Shown: positions 1 through 11,799 of the stretch, one piece after another
Position numbering within the stretch: position 1 is the first letter of the stretch
Layout: each line of letters starts with the position of its first letter
NCBI RefSeq assembly: GCF_002192255.1
Contig: NZ_CP021768.1
Location: 1,258,001-1,322,000 of the forward strand
Reading direction: 5' to 3'
Origin: Stenotrophomonas sp. WZN-1
GTDB lineage: Bacteria > Pseudomonadota > Gammaproteobacteria > Xanthomonadales > Xanthomonadaceae
Length of the DNA: 64,000 nt
Program-made: the position numbers and the translations under genes
Notes under the pieces: generated by a model
Told to the model about the DNA's origin: nothing
Database searches by the model: none
Seen by the model: only the letters and a program-made list of their open reading frames with translations

Positions 1-786
1 CGCGCTGGGGCTGTCCAGCGAGTACAGCAGCCAGTCGTCGGCGCGGAACGGGCGGTGGAACCAGATCGCGTGGTCGAGCGAGGCCATCTGCACGTGCGGG
101 TGGTAGTAGCTGATGCCGTGCGGGAAGGTTGCAGTGCCCAGCAGGTGGAAGTCGGAGGCGTAGGCCAGCAGCGCCTGGTGCAGCTCCGGCGCATCTCCGA
201 CCGGCTCGCTCAGGCGCAGCCACACCTGGTGGTACGGCGGGCGCTTGGGTGGGTTCAGTTCGTCACGCGGGTAGACGTGGCGGAACTCGAACGGGCCGCC
301 GCGCGACAGCCAGCGTTGCACCTTGATCGGCAGGCGTTCCAGTACTTCGGCCGGCAGCGGCCGGTTCGGTTCGATGTCTTCCGGCTGCGGCACTTCGGGC
401 ATCTTGTGCTGGTGCTCGGCGCCGGTCTCGGCCTGCTGGAACGAGGCCGCGCAGAAGAAGATCACCTTGCCGTGCTGGATCGCGGTGACCCGGCGCACCG
501 AGAAGCTGCCGCCGTCGCGGGTACGGTCCACGTCGTAGACGATCGGGTGGTCGATGTTGCCGGCGCGCAGGAAGTAAGCGTGCAGCGAGTGCACGTGGCG
601 GCCGTTGTCGACCGTGGCCTGGGCTGCGGCCAGCGCCTGGCCCAGCACCTGCCCGCCGAACACGTACTTGGTGCCGATGTCGCGGCTCTGCCCGCGGAAC
701 AGGTTGTCCTCCAGCCGCTCCAGCGTGAGCAGGTCGATCAGCTCGGAGACGACGGGTTCGGGCGTGTCGTTCAAGGGGGCGGCCAC
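1..786 (-). CDS. tesB: Acyl-CoA thioesterase II (TesB), C-terminus cut by window edge
   Basis: Hydrolyses acyl-CoA to free fatty acid and CoA in the cytoplasm. 262 codons are present; TesB proteins are usually about 290 residues, so some 30 C-terminal residues lie outside the window. Seen on the minus strand: an early segment with LFRGQSRDIG and KYVFGGQVLGQAL, then HSLHAYFLRAG and ASLDHAIWFHRPFRADDW near the cut end. These are hallmarks of the double-hotdog TesB fold, including the catalytic Asp region (LDHAIWFH). The start is taken as GTG at 786; a TTG at 774 in the same frame is the alternative. A TATAAT hexamer lies 20 bases upstream of the GTG. The family call is firm; the start is less so. 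Confidence 0.9.
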   Translation of the reverse strand, partial: MAAPLNDTPEPVVSELIDLLTLERLEDNLFRGQSRDIGTKYVFGGQVLGQALAAAQATVDNGRHVHSLHAYFLRAGNIDHPIVYDVDRTRDGGSFSVRRVTAIQHGKVIFFCAASFQQAETGAEHQHKMPEVPQPEDIEPNRPLPAEVLERLPIKVQRWLSRGGPFEFRHVYPRDELNPPKRPPYHQVWLRLSEPVGDAPELHQALLAYASDFHLLGTATFPHGISYYHPHVQMASLDHAIWFHRPFRADDWLLYSLDSPSA

Positions 787-805
787 AGCAGTGAAAGTGG
801 GCCTG

Positions 806-811
806 ATTATA
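806..811 (-). promoter_or_regulatory. Probable -10 box of tesB
   Basis: A perfect TATAAT on the minus strand, about 20 bases before the proposed GTG start of tesB, would give a very short leader. No good -35 hexamer is visible at 17 bases (GATGAT), so this is a moderate call. Confidence 0.45.
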
Positions 812-835
812 CCGGTGCAGCCCGGCCCATCATCG

Positions 836-862
836 GTAGTGCCGGCCAGCGGCCGGCACTAC
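836..862. repeat. SMAG-type GTAG palindrome
   Basis: A perfect palindrome, GTAGTGCCGGCC-AGC-GGCCGGCACTAC (12-bp arms, 3-base loop), lies between the crotonase gene stop and the tesB promoter. It matches the GTAG-headed REP-like family of Stenotrophomonas. Its position after a minus-strand gene suggests a transcript-end stem-loop. Confidence 0.85.
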
Positions 863-866
863 CGGT

Positions 867-1643
867 TTACTTGCCGAGGCGGGCCACCAGTGCCTGCAGC
901 GCGTTCTGCGCATCCGGGGCGAACCAGGCCTCGACGAAACGGTCGAGCTGGATCAGGTCCGGCTGCAGCGCCACGTGCAGGTCCGCACGGGCAATCGCAC
1001 GGGTCAGCAGCATCGGCTGGCGCGGCTGCTTGAGCAGGTTCTGCAGCCAGGCCACGGCACGCGCCACCACCAGGTCGCCTTCGGCCAGCTCGTCCACAAG
1101 GCCGATCTGCACCGCCTGTTCGGCCGGTACCAGCGAACCGGTGGTCAGCAGGACGCCGGCGCGGTGCACGCCCACCGCACGGCGCAGCAGGCGCTGGATG
1201 CCCTCCGGTGCGATCAGGCCCACCTGCACCTCGTTCAGGCCGATGGCATACGGCCGCGACGGGTCAGCGCTGCGCGCCATTACCCGGTAGTCGCAGCACA
1301 GGGCCAGTACGCAGCCACCCGCCGGGGCGTGGCCGGTGATCGCCGCGACCACCGGGATGCGGCTCTCGGCCAGTGTGCGCACGGCGCCAAAGAAGGCGTT
1401 CCAGGTGTCCAACAGCTTGTGCTTGTCATCGCCGTGCGAGAGCAGGTGTGGCACGTCCATGCCGCCGGTGAAGATGCGCTCGCTGCCCGACAGTACGATG
1501 CCATGCGCGTCTTCGGCCATGGCCAGCTCGATGGCATGGATCAACTGCCGGCACAGTTCGGTGTCCAGTGCGTTGACCGGCGGCCGCGCCAGGCGCAGTT
1601 CGCGGATGGGGCCATGGTTGATCACCTCGATGAGCGTCGTCAT
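867..1643 (-). CDS. Enoyl-CoA hydratase/isomerase (crotonase) family protein
   Basis: 258-residue crotonase-fold protein, a typical length. Seen: HGIVLSGSERIFTGGMDVPHL, the first oxyanion-hole loop with GGMDV in place of the usual SAGADL; then AITGHAPAGGCVLALCCDYRVMA, the second oxyanion-hole glycine region and CDYR signature; then GLNEVQVGLIAPEG. The family acts on acyl-CoA thioesters (hydration, isomerisation or hydrolysis); the exact substrate cannot be read from sequence. The start MTTLIEVINHG at 1643 was preferred. An open frame continues 40 codons further, but it would overlap the divergent copper chaperone gene. The neighbour tesB also handles acyl-CoA, so a shared fatty-acid role is possible but only inferred. 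Confidence 0.85.
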   Translation of the reverse strand: MTTLIEVINHGPIRELRLARPPVNALDTELCRQLIHAIELAMAEDAHGIVLSGSERIFTGGMDVPHLLSHGDDKHKLLDTWNAFFGAVRTLAESRIPVVAAITGHAPAGGCVLALCCDYRVMARSADPSRPYAIGLNEVQVGLIAPEGIQRLLRRAVGVHRAGVLLTTGSLVPAEQAVQIGLVDELAEGDLVVARAVAWLQNLLKQPRQPMLLTRAIARADLHVALQPDLIQLDRFVEAWFAPDAQNALQALVARLGK

Positions 1644-1677
1644 GCTGCGGTCTCGTTGCGAAGAAGGAACCCGGGCG

Positions 1678-2124
1678 ATGATAACCAAACCATTCGTTGG
1701 CGTACTGTTGGTTCTGTGTGCGGCCGCAGCATGGGCCTCCGCCGCGGAATCTGGCTGCGTCACGGTGGAGCAGGGTTGGGCGCGGCTGCCACCGAATCCG
1801 GCGATGCCGATGACCGCCGGCTATGGCGTGATCCACAACGGCTGCAGCAAGGCGGTGGCGATTACCGGCGCGACCAGCAGCAGCTTCGATGATGTGTCGC
1901 TGCACGAGACCACGATCGCGGATGGGGTCAGCCGGATGCGCGCAATCGAGCGACTGCCGCTGGCGCCGGGTGCACGTGCCGAGCTCAAGCCCGGCGGCCT
2001 GCACCTGATGTTGATGCAGGGCAAAGGTGCGCTGAAGGAGGGGCAGGTGGTGCCGCTACGGCTGCAGCTGGACGGCGGTGGCGAAGCGAGCGCGACGCTG
2101 ACGGTGCGCAAGGCCGCCCCGTGA
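1678..2124 (+). CDS. Periplasmic copper chaperone PCuAC
   Basis: 148-residue secreted protein of the PCu(A)C (DUF461) family, which binds Cu(I) in the periplasm and passes it to the CuA or CuB site of terminal oxidases. The signal peptide is visible (MITKPFVGVLLVLCAAAAWASA). The metal motif is exact: His76, ten residues, Met87, twenty-one residues, His109-x-Met111. The ribosome site AGAAGGA lies 8 bases before the ATG. The gene is divergent from the crotonase gene, with only 34 bp between starts, so one promoter must lie inside the other gene's 5' region. No Sco1 partner is adjacent. A cytochrome bo3 operon, a possible copper client, lies about 29 kb away. Confidence 0.92.
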   Translation: MITKPFVGVLLVLCAAAAWASAAESGCVTVEQGWARLPPNPAMPMTAGYGVIHNGCSKAVAITGATSSSFDDVSLHETTIADGVSRMRAIERLPLAPGARAELKPGGLHLMLMQGKGALKEGQVVPLRLQLDGGGEASATLTVRKAAP

Positions 2125-2167
2125 TGCACTGCCCGTTCCGCCAGGCATGGCCACCGGATCATCATCG

Positions 2168-2190
2168 GTAGCGCCGGGCCATGCCCGGCG
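2168..2190 (+). repeat. SMAG repeat, GTAGCGCCGGGC type
   Basis: GTAG head followed by the stem CGCCGGGC-CAT-GCCCGGCG. It lies in the 86-bp gap between the convergent copper chaperone gene and the next minus-strand gene. Confidence 0.85.
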
Positions 2191-2210
2191 AGCGCGCAGT
2201 GCGGCGGGTC

Positions 2211-2936
2211 TTACGTCCAGTCGTACGAGAACAGCACCGTGCGGCTTTCCGGCTCGTACAGCATCACGATCGCGTCGGCGCCGGTCGCGCACCAGTTGTA
2301 GCCGGCCACCTCGGCCACCGCGAAGAACGCGTTGCCATCGCGGCGGATGATTGCCAGCTCCGCATCATCCGGTGCATGCCGGTCGTTGGCGGCATCGGTG
2401 AATTCCAGGGTGAAGGCGTTCGGGATGTCAGCCGTCTCGATCCAGTTGCCGCAGGAAATCTGTCCGCCCAGCGTGTCCAGGTAATCGCGCTCGCTTGCCT
2501 CACCCTTGCCGTAGCGCGAGTAGCAGGCGAGGCGGCCATGGGTGGCATGGTAATCGCGGGCCTTGGCGTAGCTGTCGCGCATCTGCGCGATGTGCTCCTG
2601 CGCGTCCTTGTCCTGCGCCGCATCGCCAATGAAATAGCCCTCGTTGCCGAGGAAGCGCATCTCGTTGCCGGCGGTCAGTTCGAAGGCGATCCAGTTGGTG
2701 CCGGTGAAATCGTTGTGGTGCTCTTCGGTGGTCTCGCCGATGCAGCCGTCGTAGGGTTCGATCGGGCACAGCATCGTCGCCACCTGGCCGGCCAGTTCCG
2801 GGCGCAGCACGCCCAGGTCGATCTTCAGCAGCGGCAGCAGGTGCTGGCCGAGCCAGGCCTGATCGGCGGGAAAGACGTCAGTGGGGAAGGGGACCATGCC
2901 GGGCAGCAGGTCGCTCAGTTCAGTCTGGTGGATCAT
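2211..2936 (-). CDS. Conserved cytoplasmic protein of unknown function
   Basis: 241 residues with no recognised domain. The protein is acidic and soluble, with no signal peptide or membrane segment. Aromatic- and Asp-rich stretches such as FTGTNWIAFEL, RFLGNEGYFIGDAA, CYSRYGKG and EVAGYNWCATGADAI suggest a compact globular fold. Five cysteines are spread through it. The ATG at 2936 has AAGGA five bases upstream. It sits downstream of the hotdog thioesterase gene on the same strand, with two SMAG repeats between them, so it may be a separate transcript. It may belong to a family restricted to Xanthomonadaceae; that is inference. Confidence 0.7.
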   Translation of the reverse strand: MIHQTELSDLLPGMVPFPTDVFPADQAWLGQHLLPLLKIDLGVLRPELAGQVATMLCPIEPYDGCIGETTEEHHNDFTGTNWIAFELTAGNEMRFLGNEGYFIGDAAQDKDAQEHIAQMRDSYAKARDYHATHGRLACYSRYGKGEASERDYLDTLGGQISCGNWIETADIPNAFTLEFTDAANDRHAPDDAELAIIRRDGNAFFAVAEVAGYNWCATGADAIVMLYEPESRTVLFSYDWT

Positions 2937-2958
2937 GTCAGTCCTTTGAACGAGAACG

Positions 2959-2981
2959 GTAGCGCCGGGCCATGCCCGGCG
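2959..2981 (+). repeat. SMAG repeat, GTAGCGCCGGGC type
   Basis: GTAG followed by CGCCGGGC-CAT-GCCCGGCG, the same subtype as the copy at 2168. It is followed within 7 bases by a second, different subtype on the other strand. Confidence 0.85.
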
Positions 2982-2987
2982 GGGCCA

Positions 2988-3011
2988 ATGCCGACCAAGG
3001 TCGGCATCTAC
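2988..3011 (-). repeat. SMAG repeat, GTAGATGCCGACC type
   Basis: Read on the minus strand: GTAG, then ATGCCGACC-TT-GGTCGGCAT. It lies just after the thioesterase stop codon and forms an inverted pair with the copy at 2959. Confidence 0.8.
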
Positions 3012-3021
3012 CGAGGACGCG

Positions 3022-3428
3022 TCAGGTCGACGCGCTGCGGATTGCGTCCGGCAGCGGCGCGCTCCTGCCGGTCTGCGTATCCATCCACACCACCACCACG
3101 TTGCCGTCCGAGTACAGCTTCGACTCATCCTGCTGGTCGACGATGCGGTGGCCGATGGTCACGCTGCTGTTGCCCAGGCGCTCGACGAACAGTTCCACCA
3201 GGATGTCGTTGGGCCACACGATCGGCAGCCGGTAGTTGACGTTGGTCGCGGCCACCACCGGTGCGATGCGGTCGGTCATCGATACGCCGTCCACGCCCAG
3301 CATCCAGCGCACGCGCGCTTCCTCCAGGTAGGAAATGTACTTGGCGTTGTTGACGTGGCCCATGCTGTCCATGTCACGCCAGCGCACGCTGATCGGGATG
3401 CGGGCCAGGATCTTGTGTTCGCTGCTCA

Positions 3429-3429
<1 letters not shown>
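3022..3429 (-). CDS. Hotdog-fold acyl-CoA thioesterase (4HBT/YbgC-FadM type)
   Basis: 135 residues, the normal size for a single-hotdog thioesterase of the 4HBT class. The catalytic region is clear: SVRWRDMDSMGHVNNAKYIS followed by YLEEARVRWM, with the Asp and GHVNNA motif used by YbgC-like enzymes on acyl-CoA or acyl-ACP thioesters. The chain length of the substrate cannot be inferred. The ATG at 3429 overlaps the last base of the uvrA stop codon (TGATG), so the gene is probably translated by coupling to uvrA. Confidence 0.88.
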
Positions 3430-6422
<2,993 letters not shown>

Positions 6423-6564
6423 GGGGGATCCGGTTGTGGGGGCGTTGGCTGGGTGCCGGGCCAGCAGGGAACGGCAATCGGTCAGCCTACCGAGGTGACC
6501 AGATGGGGGCAATGGGCGACAATGCCAGCCCGGTGTCTCACCTTGTGAGACGGGCCGTCAGGCA

Positions 6565-6607
6565 GGGGTCAGCTCCCTTTTCACGGGGTGAAAAGGCATC
6601 TGGCCCC
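6565..6607. repeat. Imperfect GGGGTCAG...CTGGCCCC hairpin
   Basis: The arms GGGGTCAGCTCCCTTTTC and GAAAAGGCATCTGGCCCC pair with about three mismatches. The sequence belongs to the GGGGTCAGATCCCTTTT type of dispersed hairpin common in proteobacteria and often linked to REP-associated transposases; that link is inference. It lies between divergent uvrA and rplU, just upstream of the rplU promoter. Confidence 0.5.
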
Positions 6608-6645
6608 GTTCCGGTGCCGTCCCCCCGCGGCGTTCAGGGGTTGAC

Positions 6646-6675
6646 TTGACCCGCGCCCGCTGATCTGCGTACAAT
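6646..6675 (+). promoter_or_regulatory. Sigma-70 promoter of rplU-rpmA
   Basis: TTGACC at 6646-6651 and TACAAT at 6670-6675, spaced by 18 bases. It precedes rplU by 65 bases and is a strong match for a ribosomal protein operon promoter. Confidence 0.8.
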
Positions 6676-6740
6676 CCCGCTCCTGTCCGCCCTCGATGGC
6701 GGCAGCTCAGACCACAATAACTACAGAGGAAGGCCTGGTC

Positions 6741-7049
6741 ATGTACGCAGTACTGGTCACCGGCGGTAAGCAATACCGCGTGGCGCAGGGCGAAAAGCTC
6801 CGCATTGAAAAGCTCGAAGTCGAAGTCGGCAGCGAGATCAAGTTTGACAACATCCTGATGCTGGGTGACAGCGACGGCGTGAAGCTGGGCGATGCGCTGA
6901 AGGGCGCTGCCGTCACCGCCAAGGTCCTGTCCCAGGGTCGTGCTGACAAGGTCCGGATCATCAAGTTCCGTCGCCGCAAGCACCACATGAAGCGTCAGGG
7001 TCACCGTCAGTACTACACCGAAATCGAGATCACCGGCATCGCCGGCTAA
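6741..7049 (+). CDS. rplU: Ribosomal protein L21
   Basis: 102-residue large-subunit protein that binds 23S rRNA. The start [17 protein letters not shown] and the C-terminal [14 protein letters not shown] motif are diagnostic. GAGGAAGG lies 9 bases before the ATG at 6741. It is followed after 18 bp by rpmA in the conserved rplU-rpmA-obgE order. Transcription starts from the promoter at 6646. Confidence 0.98.
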   Translation: MYAVLVTGGKQYRVAQGEKLRIEKLEVEVGSEIKFDNILMLGDSDGVKLGDALKGAAVTAKVLSQGRADKVRIIKFRRRKHHMKRQGHRQYYTEIEITGIAG

Positions 7050-7067
7050 GCATCAGGAGAAGCAGTC

Positions 7068-7331
7068 ATGGCACATAAAAAGGGCGTAGGCTCCTCGCGC
7101 AACGGTCGCGACTCCAACCCGAAGTACCTGGGCGTCAAGATCTTCGGCGGCCAGGCCATCGAGGCCGGCAACATCATCGTGCGTCAGCGCGGCACCCAGT
7201 TCCACCCGGGTTCGGGCGTTGGCCTGGGCCGTGACCACACCCTGTTCGCCCTCGTGGACGGCAAGGTGGAGTTCTCGGTCAAGGGCGCCAAGAAGCGTCG
7301 CACCGTCAGCATCGTCTCGGCCGACGCCTGA
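7068..7331 (+). CDS. rpmA: Ribosomal protein L27
   Basis: 87 residues. The N-terminus [16 protein letters not shown] reaches the peptidyl-transferase centre in the family. The body [20 protein letters not shown] and RGTQFHPG is typical L27. It lies 18 bp after rplU with AGGAGAAG as ribosome site, and ends at a strong terminator about 50 bases downstream. Confidence 0.98.
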   Translation: MAHKKGVGSSRNGRDSNPKYLGVKIFGGQAIEAGNIIVRQRGTQFHPGSGVGLGRDHTLFALVDGKVEFSVKGAKKRRTVSIVSADA

Positions 7332-7380
7332 TCCAGGCATCGCCGGCACCCGTGCCCCGGCATGGGAGTGCTGCATGAAG

Positions 7381-7404
7381 AGCCCCGCTTCGGCGGGGCT
7401 TTTC
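7381..7404 (+). terminator. Terminator of rplU-rpmA
   Basis: AGCCCCGC-TTCG-GCGGGGCT followed by TTT: an 8-bp stem with a UUCG loop and short T-run, between rpmA and obgE. It suggests obgE also has its own promoter in the following 100 bases, though no good hexamers were found there. Confidence 0.85.
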
Positions 7405-7409
7405 GTTAG

Positions 7410-8561
<1,152 letters not shown>

Positions 8562-8581
8562 TGCTGTTGTGGTTCCGTGCG

Positions 8582-8607
8582 AAAAACCCGGCTTCGGCCG
8601 GGTTTTT
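8582..8607 (+). terminator. Terminator of obgE
   Basis: AAAAACCCGGC-TTCG-GCCGGGTTTTT: an 11-bp stem with a T-run, 20 bases after the obgE stop. The flanking A and T runs make it potentially bidirectional. Confidence 0.9.
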
Positions 8608-8616
8608 CGTTTCCTG

Positions 8617-8674
8617 GTAGTGCCCGCCGCTGGCCGGCAGTTCGCTGGGGTTGCCGGCCAGCGGCCGGCACTAC
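8617..8674. repeat. Inverted pair of SMAG repeats
   Basis: GTAGTGCCCGCCGCTGGCCG at 8617 on the plus strand faces TGCCGGCCAGCGGCCGGCAC-TAC at 8652-8674, whose GTAG is on the minus strand. The GTAG heads point outward. The pair lies between the convergent obgE and rpsT genes. Confidence 0.85.
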
Positions 8675-8716
8675 CGGGTCGCGCGGACCCGGTGGATCGC
8701 CAGGATCGCAGGCAAC

Positions 8717-8743
8717 AAAAAACCCGGCCGGGGCCGGGTTTTT
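8717..8743 (-). terminator. Terminator of rpsT
   Basis: AAAAAACCCGGCC-GG-GGCCGGGTTTTT, a near-perfect stem 42 bases beyond the rpsT stop codon (minus strand). A and T runs on both sides make it bidirectional. Confidence 0.88.
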
Positions 8744-8784
8744 GTCTGCAGCCCAACCCCGAGGGGCAGGGCGGCAACGCCGGA

Positions 8785-9054
8785 TCAGGCGGCCTTGAGG
8801 GCCTTGATGCGGTCGTTCAGGCGGCTCTTGTGGCGAGCAGCCTTGTTCTTGTGGATCAGGCCACGCGCGCTGAAGCGATCCAGGATCGGCTGGGCAACGG
8901 CGAAGGCGGCTTCGGCGCCGGCGGCATCGTTGGCGTCCAGCGCCTTGATCACTTTCTTGACAGCGGTGCGCAGCATCGAGCGCTGAGCCACGTTGCGCGC
9001 GTTGCGCACGACGGTCTGCTTGGCGCGCTTCTTGGCGGACTTGATATTGGCCAC
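8785..9054 (-). CDS. rpsT: Ribosomal protein S20
   Basis: 89-residue 16S rRNA-binding protein of the small subunit. The start [20 protein letters not shown] and the Lys/Arg/Ala-rich helices ([19 protein letters not shown]) are diagnostic. It is monocistronic on the minus strand, with a good promoter 50 bases upstream and a terminator downstream. It is divergent from murJ, as in many gammaproteobacteria. Confidence 0.98.
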   Translation of the reverse strand: MANIKSAKKRAKQTVVRNARNVAQRSMLRTAVKKVIKALDANDAAGAEAAFAVAQPILDRFSARGLIHKNKAARHKSRLNDRIKALKAA

Positions 9055-9103
9055 GGTGGTGGTTTCCTGAAAAAATCGGTGTTATGGGAACAGCAAGCTA
9101 GCT

Positions 9104-9132
9104 AGTATGATGGCGTAAGAAATGCACGTCAA
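9104..9132 (-). promoter_or_regulatory. Sigma-70 promoter of rpsT
   Basis: On the minus strand TTGACG (9127-9132), 17 bases, then CATACT (9104-9109). Spacing is optimal; it lies in the rpsT-murJ divergent gap. Confidence 0.7.
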
Positions 9133-9156
9133 GTCGATTGTCAAGAGGGACGCTGA

Positions 9157-10776
9157 GTGAGTTCACCCAAGTTGTTGCGGGGCCTGCTGTCGTTCAGCAG
9201 CATGACCATGGTCTCGCGCGTTCTCGGACTTGTCCGGGACTTCGTGGTGACCACCACGTTCGGCACCAACGCCATCACTGATGCTTTCTGGGTCGCCTTC
9301 AGGGTACCCAATTTCCTGCGCCGGTTGTTCGCTGAAGGGTCTTTCGCCACCGCTTTCGTGCCGGTGTTCACAGAAGTGAAGGAAACCCGCAGCCATGCCG
9401 AGCTGCGCGAACTGATGGCCCGGACCGCCGGCACCCTGGGCGGGGTGCTGATGCTGGTCACCGCACTGGCGCTGATCTTCGCGCCGCAGCTGGCCTCGGT
9501 CTTCTCAAGCGGTGTTGATACGGATCCGGTGAAGCAGGGCCTGCTGGTCGACCTGTTCCGCCTGACCTTTCCGTTCCTGCTGTTCGTCTCGCTGACCGCA
9601 CTGGCCGGCGGCGCGCTCAACAGCTTCCAGCGCTTCGCGATGCCGGCGCTGACCCCGGTCATCCTCAACCTGTGCATGATCGCCGGCGCGCTGTGGCTGG
9701 CGCCGCAGCTGGGCGGCACCCCGGAAAAGCAGATCCTGGCGCTGGGCTGGGCGGTACTCGCCGCTGGCATCCTGCAGCTGCTGTTCCAGCTGCCGTCGCT
9801 GAAGGGCATCAACCTGCTGACCCTGCCGCGCTGGGGCTGGAGCCATCCGGGCGTGCGCAAGGTAATGACGCTGATGGTGCCGACCCTGTTCGGTTCGTCG
9901 GTGGCGCAGATCAACCTGCTGCTGGATACGGTGATCGCGGCCAAGCTGACCGACGGCTCGCAGTCGTGGCTGTCGCTGGCCGATCGCTTCCTGGAGCTGC
10001 CGCTCGGTGTGTTCGGCGTGGCGCTGGGCACGGTGATCCTGCCGGCGCTGGCCCGCCACCACGTCAGCACCGACCGCGAGGGTTTCTCGCGCTCGCTGGA
10101 CTGGGGCCTGCGCATGACCCTGCTGATCTCGGTGCCGGCCATGCTGGGCCTGCTGCTGCTGGCCGAACCGCTGATTGCGACCATCTTCCAGCATGGCCAG
10201 TTCAGTGCCTTCGATACCCGCATGACCGCGCTGTCGGTGTACGGCCTCAGCTTCGGCCTGCCGGCGTTCGCCCTGCTGAAGGTGGTACTGCCGGCCTTCT
10301 ACGCCCGCCAGGACACCAAGACCCCGGTGCGCGCCGGTGTGGCCGCGCTGGTGGCCAACATGGTGTTCAACTTCATCCTGCTGGCGGTGCTGTACCAGGT
10401 GATGGTGCCGGATGCGCTGAAGGCGCAGGGCGTGATGACGGCCATCGGCAAGCAGCCGGGCCTGCATCTGGCACTGGGCATCGCCAGTGCGCTGTCCAGT
10501 TACCTGAACCTGGGCCTGCTCTGGTACTGGCTGGGCAAGACCGATGTCTACCAGCGCCGGCCGGGCTGGGGCGGCTATCTGGTGCGCCTGCTGCTGGCCT
10601 GCGCGGCCATGGTTGGCGTGCTGCTGGCCCTGCTGCACTGGCTGCCGGGCTTCTCGGCGATGAGCGTGTGGGAGCGGATCGGTGCCCTGGCGCTGCTGGT
10701 CGGCGGCGGTGGCGCGACCTATGCGGTGGCCATGCTGGCGATGGGCTTCCGCCCGCGCGACCTGCGCGGGCATTGA
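9157..10776 (+). CDS. murJ: Lipid II flippase MurJ
   Basis: 539-residue integral membrane protein of the MVF/MurJ family (formerly mviN). It moves lipid II across the inner membrane for peptidoglycan synthesis. The N-terminus SMTMVSRVLGLVRDFVVTT and RVPNFLRRLFAEGSFATAFV are signature MurJ segments. About 14 hydrophobic segments follow, including FALLKVVLPAFYARQDTKTP. The start is GTG at 9157 with AAGAGGGA just upstream. The next gene, ribF, begins 75 bp downstream, so they may be co-transcribed. Confidence 0.95.
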   Translation: MSSPKLLRGLLSFSSMTMVSRVLGLVRDFVVTTTFGTNAITDAFWVAFRVPNFLRRLFAEGSFATAFVPVFTEVKETRSHAELRELMARTAGTLGGVLMLVTALALIFAPQLASVFSSGVDTDPVKQGLLVDLFRLTFPFLLFVSLTALAGGALNSFQRFAMPALTPVILNLCMIAGALWLAPQLGGTPEKQILALGWAVLAAGILQLLFQLPSLKGINLLTLPRWGWSHPGVRKVMTLMVPTLFGSSVAQINLLLDTVIAAKLTDGSQSWLSLADRFLELPLGVFGVALGTVILPALARHHVSTDREGFSRSLDWGLRMTLLISVPAMLGLLLLAEPLIATIFQHGQFSAFDTRMTALSVYGLSFGLPAFALLKVVLPAFYARQDTKTPVRAGVAALVANMVFNFILLAVLYQVMVPDALKAQGVMTAIGKQPGLHLALGIASALSSYLNLGLLWYWLGKTDVYQRRPGWGGYLVRLLLACAAMVGVLLALLHWLPGFSAMSVWERIGALALLVGGGGATYAVAMLAMGFRPRDLRGH

Positions 10777-10851
10777 TCGCGGCCCGTGGCGGCTATACTT
10801 CAGGGTTACACCATTGAAGCGGCGGCCCCGGTCGGGCCGGAACGAGAGTTG

Positions 10852-11799
10852 ATGAGCAGGCTGTTCAGAAGCGTCGAGGGCGGGGAGCTGTTCCCCAACG
10901 GAAGCGTGGTCTGTATCGGTGCATTCGACGGCCTCCACCTGGGCCATCGTGCGCTGGTCCGCCACGCGGTTGCCCGCGCGCGCGCCTTGGGCGTGGCCGC
11001 AGTGGCCGTGGCATTCGAGCCGCTGCCGCGTGAATTCTTCGCCCAGGGCACGCCGCCGCCGCGGCTGACCCTGGCGCGCAGCAAGGTCGAGATCCTGCGC
11101 GAGCTGGGCGTCGATGCGATCGGCCTGCTGCGTTTCGACGCGGCGATGGCGGCAATGCCGGCCGAGACCTTCGTGCGCCAGTTGCTGGTGCACCGGCTGG
11201 GCGCCCGCGAAGTGTGGATCGGGCCGGAGTTCTGCTTCGGCAACCGCCGCCGCGGTGATCTGGCCTTGCTGCAGAAGATGGGCGCCGAACTCGGCTTCAG
11301 CGCGGGCGAGATCGAAGCGGTGGACCTGCATGGCGAGCGCATTTCCAGCACCCGCATCCGCCAGCTGCTGCAGGAGGGCGATTTCGCCCGCGCCAACGAT
11401 TTGCTCGGCCGCCCCTACGCGATCAGCGGGCGGGTGGTGCGCGGGCGCCAGCTCGGCCGTACGCTGGGCTTCCCCACCGCCAACCTGCGCTTCCCGAAGA
11501 CCCCGGCACTGTCGGGCATCTACGCGACCTGGGTGCACGGCGTGTTCGACCAGCCCTGGCCTTCGGTGTCCAGCTTCGGTACACGGCCGACCGTGGAGGG
11601 CGTGGAGCCGCTGCTGGAAGCCCACCTGTTTGATTTCCAGGGCGACCTGTACGGGCGCCACATCGACGTGGAGTTCGTCGCCAAGCTGCGCGACGAAGAG
11701 AAATTCAATGATCTGGCGGCCCTGACCGACCAGATGCACCGCGACGCCGAACAGGCGCGCGCCATCCTTTCCGAACATAGATTGCGAGCCACTGCGTGA
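10852..11799 (+). CDS. ribF: Bifunctional riboflavin kinase / FAD synthetase
   Basis: 315 residues. It converts riboflavin to FMN and then FAD in the cytoplasm. The N-terminal adenylyltransferase half carries [14 protein letters not shown] (HxGH-type nucleotide site) and [11 protein letters not shown]. The C-terminal kinase half carries [11 protein letters not shown] and the Arg-Pro-Thr-Val segment GTRPTVEG. The start [17 protein letters not shown] at 10852 fits the family; an upstream in-frame ATG at 10786 would add 22 unlikely residues. It overlaps ileS by four bases (GTGA), a conserved ribF-ileS-lspA arrangement. Confidence 0.96.
   Translation: MSRLFRSVEGGELFPNGSVVCIGAFDGLHLGHRALVRHAVARARALGVAAVAVAFEPLPREFFAQGTPPPRLTLARSKVEILRELGVDAIGLLRFDAAMAAMPAETFVRQLLVHRLGAREVWIGPEFCFGNRRRGDLALLQKMGAELGFSAGEIEAVDLHGERISSTRIRQLLQEGDFARANDLLGRPYAISGRVVRGRQLGRTLGFPTANLRFPKTPALSGIYATWVHGVFDQPWPSVSSFGTRPTVEGVEPLLEAHLFDFQGDLYGRHIDVEFVAKLRDEEKFNDLAALTDQMHRDAEQARAILSEHRLRATA

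Noticed and set aside
8617..8674. Possible small insertion sequence ends
   Set aside because: No transposase and no target duplication. The sequence is a SMAG inverted pair like the others in the window.
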